From Candidatus Goldiibacteriota bacterium (GTDB lineage: Bacteria; Oederibacteriota; PGYV01; DSYL01), in assembly GCA_026418955.1 (NCBI GenBank), contig JAOAAI010000046.1, positions 1-9,861 of the forward strand: a DNA stretch of 9,861 nt, given 5' to 3'. Positions within the stretch are counted from its first letter, which is position 1. Each line of letters starts with the position of its first letter. Below, in pieces: positions 6,635-9,861 of this stretch. Below the pieces are notes generated by a model. It did not search any database. It was not told the origin of the DNA and saw only the letters and a list, made by a program, of their open reading frames with translations. The translations under genes and the position numbers were made by a program.

Positions 6635-9616
6635 TCAAAACAACACATCTGCCTTTGAAAAAGGACAGATGTTATTAAAAGCACACATTGAACATATATG
6701 GGTCTCTGGAGTCGCATCAAAATTTCCTTTTTTTATTTCTTCAGCTACTTCAAAAATTTTTTCAACATATCTTTCCAAAACATCCTTTCTTATTTTTTTA
6801 GTAACAAGAATTGTTGATTCAAGAAAATAAACTCCAACCTCATCAACAGGTCTACCAAATATTTTTTCATATGCAATAGCATATAATTTCAACTGATTAA
6901 AAACATTGGGTGAATCTATTTTTTTCTTGGCATCTTCATAAGAAATAACATCTGATGTCTTATAATCAATAATTATGGATTTTCCATCAATCTCATCTAT
7001 TCTATCCCATCTGCCTGTGATGGTAAGATTTTCAGTTAATTTAAAATCAAAACTTTTTTCAATATACTTTGGAATAATTTTATTCTCTTTTTCTTTTAAA
7101 TAAAATCTCTGTATATTTTCAAGTCCCTTTTCAAATCTAACTTTTTCATGCTGCCTAGAAATAAAACCTATCGGTTTCCATAACGATATAAATATATTTT
7201 TTAGTTCATCAAGAGATAGATCTCTTCCTTCCTGTCTTGCTTTAAAATATTCTGAAACAACCTTATGCATTGCCTGGCCATAAATTACCTCTGGTTGTTC
7301 TCTTATAGGCAATCTTAAAATATGAATCAATTTATATTTAAACGGACATGTTATATAATCATCTATCTGATAATTACTCAGAACAATATTATCAAGATTT
7401 AACCTGATATCTGAAAGTATCTGCTCTTTTTTTTCAAAATATTTTATTTTCTCCTCTGGTTTTTGTGTTTTTATAATTTTTTCTTCTGGTTCATTAAATC
7501 CAATCTCATTTAAAAAGATGCTTATTTTTTTATCCCCTGCGCCCTCGTACTGTCTTGATGCTGATAAATACAGTGCATCCTTGGCTCTAGTCATGGCAAC
7601 ATAAAACAATCTCCTCTCTTCTTCTTTTTGATATGTTTCTTCATCAACCAAATCATGCATAATCTGTTCGGGTAATGGTAAAGATGATAAAGCTCTTGTT
7701 TTACCTGGGAATTTATCCTGTATTAAAGCAACTATAAATACAACCGGAAATTCAAGACCTTTTGCTTTGTGAATTGTTGAAACCCAAACAGCATCTTCAT
7801 CTATATTTTGAAATGTATCTGACAATGGTTTATCACCAGCTTTTTGACGCAAATCAATGTAATTTACAAAATTATATAATGTATCATAATCTTCATTTAT
7901 TGAAAAATTCTTTACAATTTCAAAAAATTTGGATATATTTATAATTTTTTGATCCGCCTCAGGTGAGTTTTCTTTCATTAAATTTTCAAAAATCTTTTTC
8001 TTATTTATGAATTCAAACAAAATTTCACCTGCTGAAAAATCTTTTGCCACAAGTTTGCTATAATATTCTATATCTGCAACCAATTGATTTACTTTTTTTC
8101 TTTCTTTATCCTCTATTACAATTTCATTATATAAATCAATTCTTTTAAGTAAATCATAAACAGGAATTGAATAATCACGTGCTTTATTCATTAATTTTGA
8201 CATTAAAAAAGGATCTATATTATAATATGGAGATATGGCAACATCAAACAATGGATTGAATTCATAAGGCATTGCAAGCATGCGACAAAAATTAATGAAA
8301 AATTGAACTTCCTTTTTATTATAAAGTCCTTCATCACCTGTAAAAATATATTTTATTCCACGTCTTTCAAAAGTTTTTAAAAACATTTTTGCATCATTCT
8401 TGGCACGGACAAGTACTGCAAAATCTTTTAATGTATATTTTTTCTCTTTTATTAAATGTTCAATTTCATTTGCAATAAAATCCGCTTCTTCTGAATAATT
8501 TGAAAAAATATTTATATTTATGGGTTTTAATCTATGCGATTGTTTGTATCTTGATTCAAGTTTTTTTTTCACACCAAGTTTTTTTTCTAATCTATCATTA
8601 TTATTCTGAATAAGTTTATAAGCTGCATCAAGAATCATTTGAGTAGAACGATAATTGGTTTTCAACACAACAACTTCTGCATCTTTATAATACTCTTTGA
8701 AATTCATTATATTTGATATTGCAGCCCCCCTAAAACGATAAATCATCTGGTCATCATCGCCAACAGCGGTAATATTTCTATATTTATCTGCTATGAGTTT
8801 AATAAATTCAAATTGAGCATAATTTGTATCTTGAAATTCATCTATTAAAATATATCTGAATTTTTCTTGATATTTTGAAAGAACTGATTTTTTCTCCAAA
8901 AAAAGATAATATGGAACCATTATCAGATCACCATAATCAAGCAAATTTTTTTCTAATTTCAATGTTTCATATGTTTCATAAAAATGTGAAAGTTCTATAT
9001 GTTTTTCTGCTAATTCTTTTTCTACGTCATTTTTGGCATTTTTAAGTAAATCTTCTGCATATCTTATATAAATATTCGGTTTTATCAAATTGTCTTTTAA
9101 TTTAGAAATAAAATCCAAAATTTCTTTGATATACTTTGCAGGGTTATTCAAAGGTTTATATATTTTTAAATTAAATCTGTCAATATTCTGAACAACTAGT
9201 ATCACTGCATCAATATCAGTTATGAGTTTCCAATCAGGCGCAATACGTAAATCTGCAAAGGAGTCATTAATTATTGAATGTCCAAATGAATGAAAAGTAG
9301 ATATATGAGTATCTATCATTCCATATGGGACTAATTCATAAACTCTCTTTTCCATTTCATCAGCTGCTTTTTCAGAAAAGGTAAGGGCTAAAATTTGGGA
9401 TGGTTCTACTATTTTTTCATTTATTAGATATGCTATTCGCTGAGTTATTACTCTTGTTTTACCTGTTCCTGCTCCAGCAACTACAAGTAAGGGACCATTT
9501 TTATGTTTTATAACTTTTTCCTGTTCTTCATCTTTATACCACTGCCTTATTTCTTCTGAAACAACTGGAATTTTTAATCCAGTTGCTTCGTCTGTTTTGT
9601 ATCTTTTCTTTTTCAT
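6635..9616 (-). CDS. UvrD/PcrA-like SF1A helicase fused to a PD-(D/E)XK nuclease with Fe-S cluster site
   Basis: This 993-residue enzyme should unwind and cut DNA ends, as in recombinational double-strand-break processing. Helicase motifs in order: Walker A AGAGTGKT at 47-54, Ia LTFSEKAADEM at 78-88, STFHSFG at 106-112, Walker B ILIDEFQD at 256-263, III VGDDDQMIYRFRGA at 285-298, IV NYRST at 321-325, V VSTIHKAKGLEF at 612-623 and VI LFYVAMTRAKD at 670-680. From about 745 a RecB/AddB-type nuclease follows: H784, D871 in GRWDRID, D884-x-K886 in IIDYKT, and Q908 in NQLKLYAIAY. C757 plus C975-x2-C978-x5-C984 match the iron-sulfur staple of AddB and Cas4-like nucleases. The architecture recalls one subunit of mycobacterial AdnAB. 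No partner gene (addA/addB, recC) is in the window. The start has GAAGG 6 bases upstream and a near-consensus promoter at 9706-9733. All catalytic residues are present. Confidence 0.93.
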   Translation of the reverse strand: MKKKRYKTDEATGLKIPVVSEEIRQWYKDEEQEKVIKHKNGPLLVVAGAGTGKTRVITQRIAYLINEKIVEPSQILALTFSEKAADEMEKRVYELVPYGMIDTHISTFHSFGHSIINDSFADLRIAPDWKLITDIDAVILVVQNIDRFNLKIYKPLNNPAKYIKEILDFISKLKDNLIKPNIYIRYAEDLLKNAKNDVEKELAEKHIELSHFYETYETLKLEKNLLDYGDLIMVPYYLFLEKKSVLSKYQEKFRYILIDEFQDTNYAQFEFIKLIADKYRNITAVGDDDQMIYRFRGAAISNIMNFKEYYKDAEVVVLKTNYRSTQMILDAAYKLIQNNNDRLEKKLGVKKKLESRYKQSHRLKPININIFSNYSEEADFIANEIEHLIKEKKYTLKDFAVLVRAKNDAKMFLKTFERRGIKYIFTGDEGLYNKKEVQFFINFCRMLAMPYEFNPLFDVAISPYYNIDPFLMSKLMNKARDYSIPVYDLLKRIDLYNEIVIEDKERKKVNQLVADIEYYSKLVAKDFSAGEILFEFINKKKIFENLMKENSPEADQKIINISKFFEIVKNFSINEDYDTLYNFVNYIDLRQKAGDKPLSDTFQNIDEDAVWVSTIHKAKGLEFPVVFIVALIQDKFPGKTRALSSLPLPEQIMHDLVDEETYQKEEERRLFYVAMTRAKDALYLSASRQYEGAGDKKISIFLNEIGFNEPEEKIIKTQKPEEKIKYFEKKEQILSDIRLNLDNIVLSNYQIDDYITCPFKYKLIHILRLPIREQPEVIYGQAMHKVVSEYFKARQEGRDLSLDELKNIFISLWKPIGFISRQHEKVRFEKGLENIQRFYLKEKENKIIPKYIEKSFDFKLTENLTITGRWDRIDEIDGKSIIIDYKTSDVISYEDAKKKIDSPNVFNQLKLYAIAYEKIFGRPVDEVGVYFLESTILVTKKIRKDVLERYVEKIFEVAEEIKKGNFDATPETHICSMCAFNNICPFSKADVLF
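6645..6672 (-). terminator. Terminator-like hairpin inside the 3' end of the helicase-nuclease gene
   Basis: ACATCTG-T-CCTTT pairs with AAAGG-CAGATGT across a three-base loop: 12 base pairs with one bulged T. The minus strand continues GTTGTTTTG, a weak U-rich tail. The hairpin covers the last codons of the gene, including the final cluster cysteine C984. No other terminator is visible before the pseudogene, so this is the best candidate for ending the transcript. The interrupted T-run keeps confidence moderate. Confidence 0.5.
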
Positions 9617-9705
9617 TTCAAACCTTCTTTATCAAACTTCTTTTTCATAACAAAAAATAAGCATAAATCATACCAATTATTTATTCTTTATTTTAAAATA
9701 AATTA

Positions 9706-9733
9706 ATTATACATTTTTATATTTTGGTGTCAA
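9706..9733 (-). promoter_or_regulatory. Consensus sigma70-type promoter of the helicase-nuclease gene
   Basis: On the minus strand a perfect TTGACA (9733-9728) and a perfect TATAAT (9711-9706) are separated by 16 bases. A start near 9699 gives a leader of about 80 bases. A second, weaker candidate is the extended -10 element TGGTATGAT (9675-9667), which has no good -35. The -35 lies exactly at the edge of a possible insertion-sequence end. Confidence 0.75.
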
Positions 9734-9790
9734 GTTTGGATAGGGATGGCATTGGAAAAGTACAGGCACATGATGGTACAGCAAAAATAG
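9728..9790. mobile_element. Possible insertion-sequence end (IS21-like), uncertain
   Basis: From 9728 the sequence starts TGTCAAGTTTGG and is clearly richer in G and less A/T-biased than the flanking spacer. It contains GTACAG twice (9770-9775 and 9786-ish, within GTACAGGCACATGATGG and the following GGTACAG). TG-initiated ends with internal repeats and an outward-facing TTGACA are known for IS21-family elements. No transposase gene, second end or target duplication lies in the window, so this rests on resemblance only. It may be a solo remnant or something else. Confidence 0.25.
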
Positions 9791-9815
9791 TAAAATTAGG
9801 TATAATAAATAATAA

Positions 9816-9843
9816 AAGGATTGCCTACTTAAAGGCAATCCTT
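9816..9843 (-). terminator. Intrinsic terminator of a gene beyond the right edge
   Basis: A perfect 10-bp stem AAGGATTGCC/GGCAATCCTT closes an eight-base loop. On the minus strand it is followed by TTATTATTTATT, a moderately U-rich tail; on the plus strand it is followed by an A-run. It therefore most likely ends a minus-strand gene whose coding part lies to the right of the window. Confidence 0.7.
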
Positions 9844-9861
9844 AAAAAAATAATAAAAAAG

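Noticed and set aside
9707..9800. Minus-strand frame reading YHHVPVLFQCHPYPNLTP and ending at a stop near 9707
   Set aside because: It has no credible start, overlaps the consensus promoter, and looks like the conceptual translation of a non-coding element end.
9717..9861. Plus-strand frame open to the right edge, reading LDRDGIGKVQAHDGTAK and onward
   Set aside because: It has no ribosome site or good start, turns into low-complexity A/T codons, and passes through a perfect terminator hairpin; more likely an IS end or spacer than a gene.
1..9861. CRISPR array, tRNA, rRNA or a dedicated anti-phage system
   Set aside because: No regularly spaced repeats, tRNA-like cloverleaf or rRNA sequence is visible. 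The helicase-nuclease fits a DNA-repair enzyme and has no defence-type partner genes.

Overview
The window comes from a very AT-rich bacterium (roughly a quarter G+C by eye) that I cannot place in a phylum. A TonB-dependent outer-membrane receptor and a periplasmic binding protein with an ordinary, non-lipoprotein signal peptide point to a Gram-negative (diderm) cell. A small 4Fe-4S ferredoxin fits anaerobic or low-potential metabolism. Every gene I can support reads on the minus strand, so the layout below runs from high to low coordinates.

Right edge to 6635: an intrinsic terminator (9816-9843) closes a gene outside the window. Next is a stretch resembling the end of an insertion sequence, then a near-consensus promoter (9706-9733), then a 993-residue UvrD-like helicase fused to a PD-(D/E)XK nuclease with an iron-sulfur 'staple' (6635-9616). 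A terminator-like hairpin lies inside the helicase's last codons.

6600 to 5748: the decayed remains of a LacI/GalR-type regulator, with about eight frame breaks and no DNA-binding domain.

5612 to 5296: a good sigma70-type promoter and a 77-residue ferredoxin. Only 38 bases after its stop codon begins a compact cobalamin riboswitch (5161-5257), followed by an intrinsic terminator (5101-5128).

5080 to 1: a cobalamin operon under that riboswitch. In order it encodes a CobC-type phosphatase, a CobA/BtuR-type adenosyltransferase, a BtuF-like binding protein, a BtuC-like permease, a BtuD-like ATPase and a BtuB-like TonB-dependent receptor cut by the left edge. From the adenosyltransferase onward the genes overlap or abut, so translation is probably coupled. 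Together they describe corrinoid capture at the outer membrane, hand-over in the periplasm, ATP-driven import and adenosylation. The CobC homologue suggests lower-ligand (nucleotide loop) assembly or remodelling. High cobalamin should terminate the transcript before cobC.

I see no CRISPR array, tRNA, rRNA or phage genes, and no clearly new defence system. The points most worth following up are the ferredoxin placed just upstream of the B12-gated operon, the possible IS-derived -35 box in front of the helicase-nuclease, and the architecture of that enzyme.
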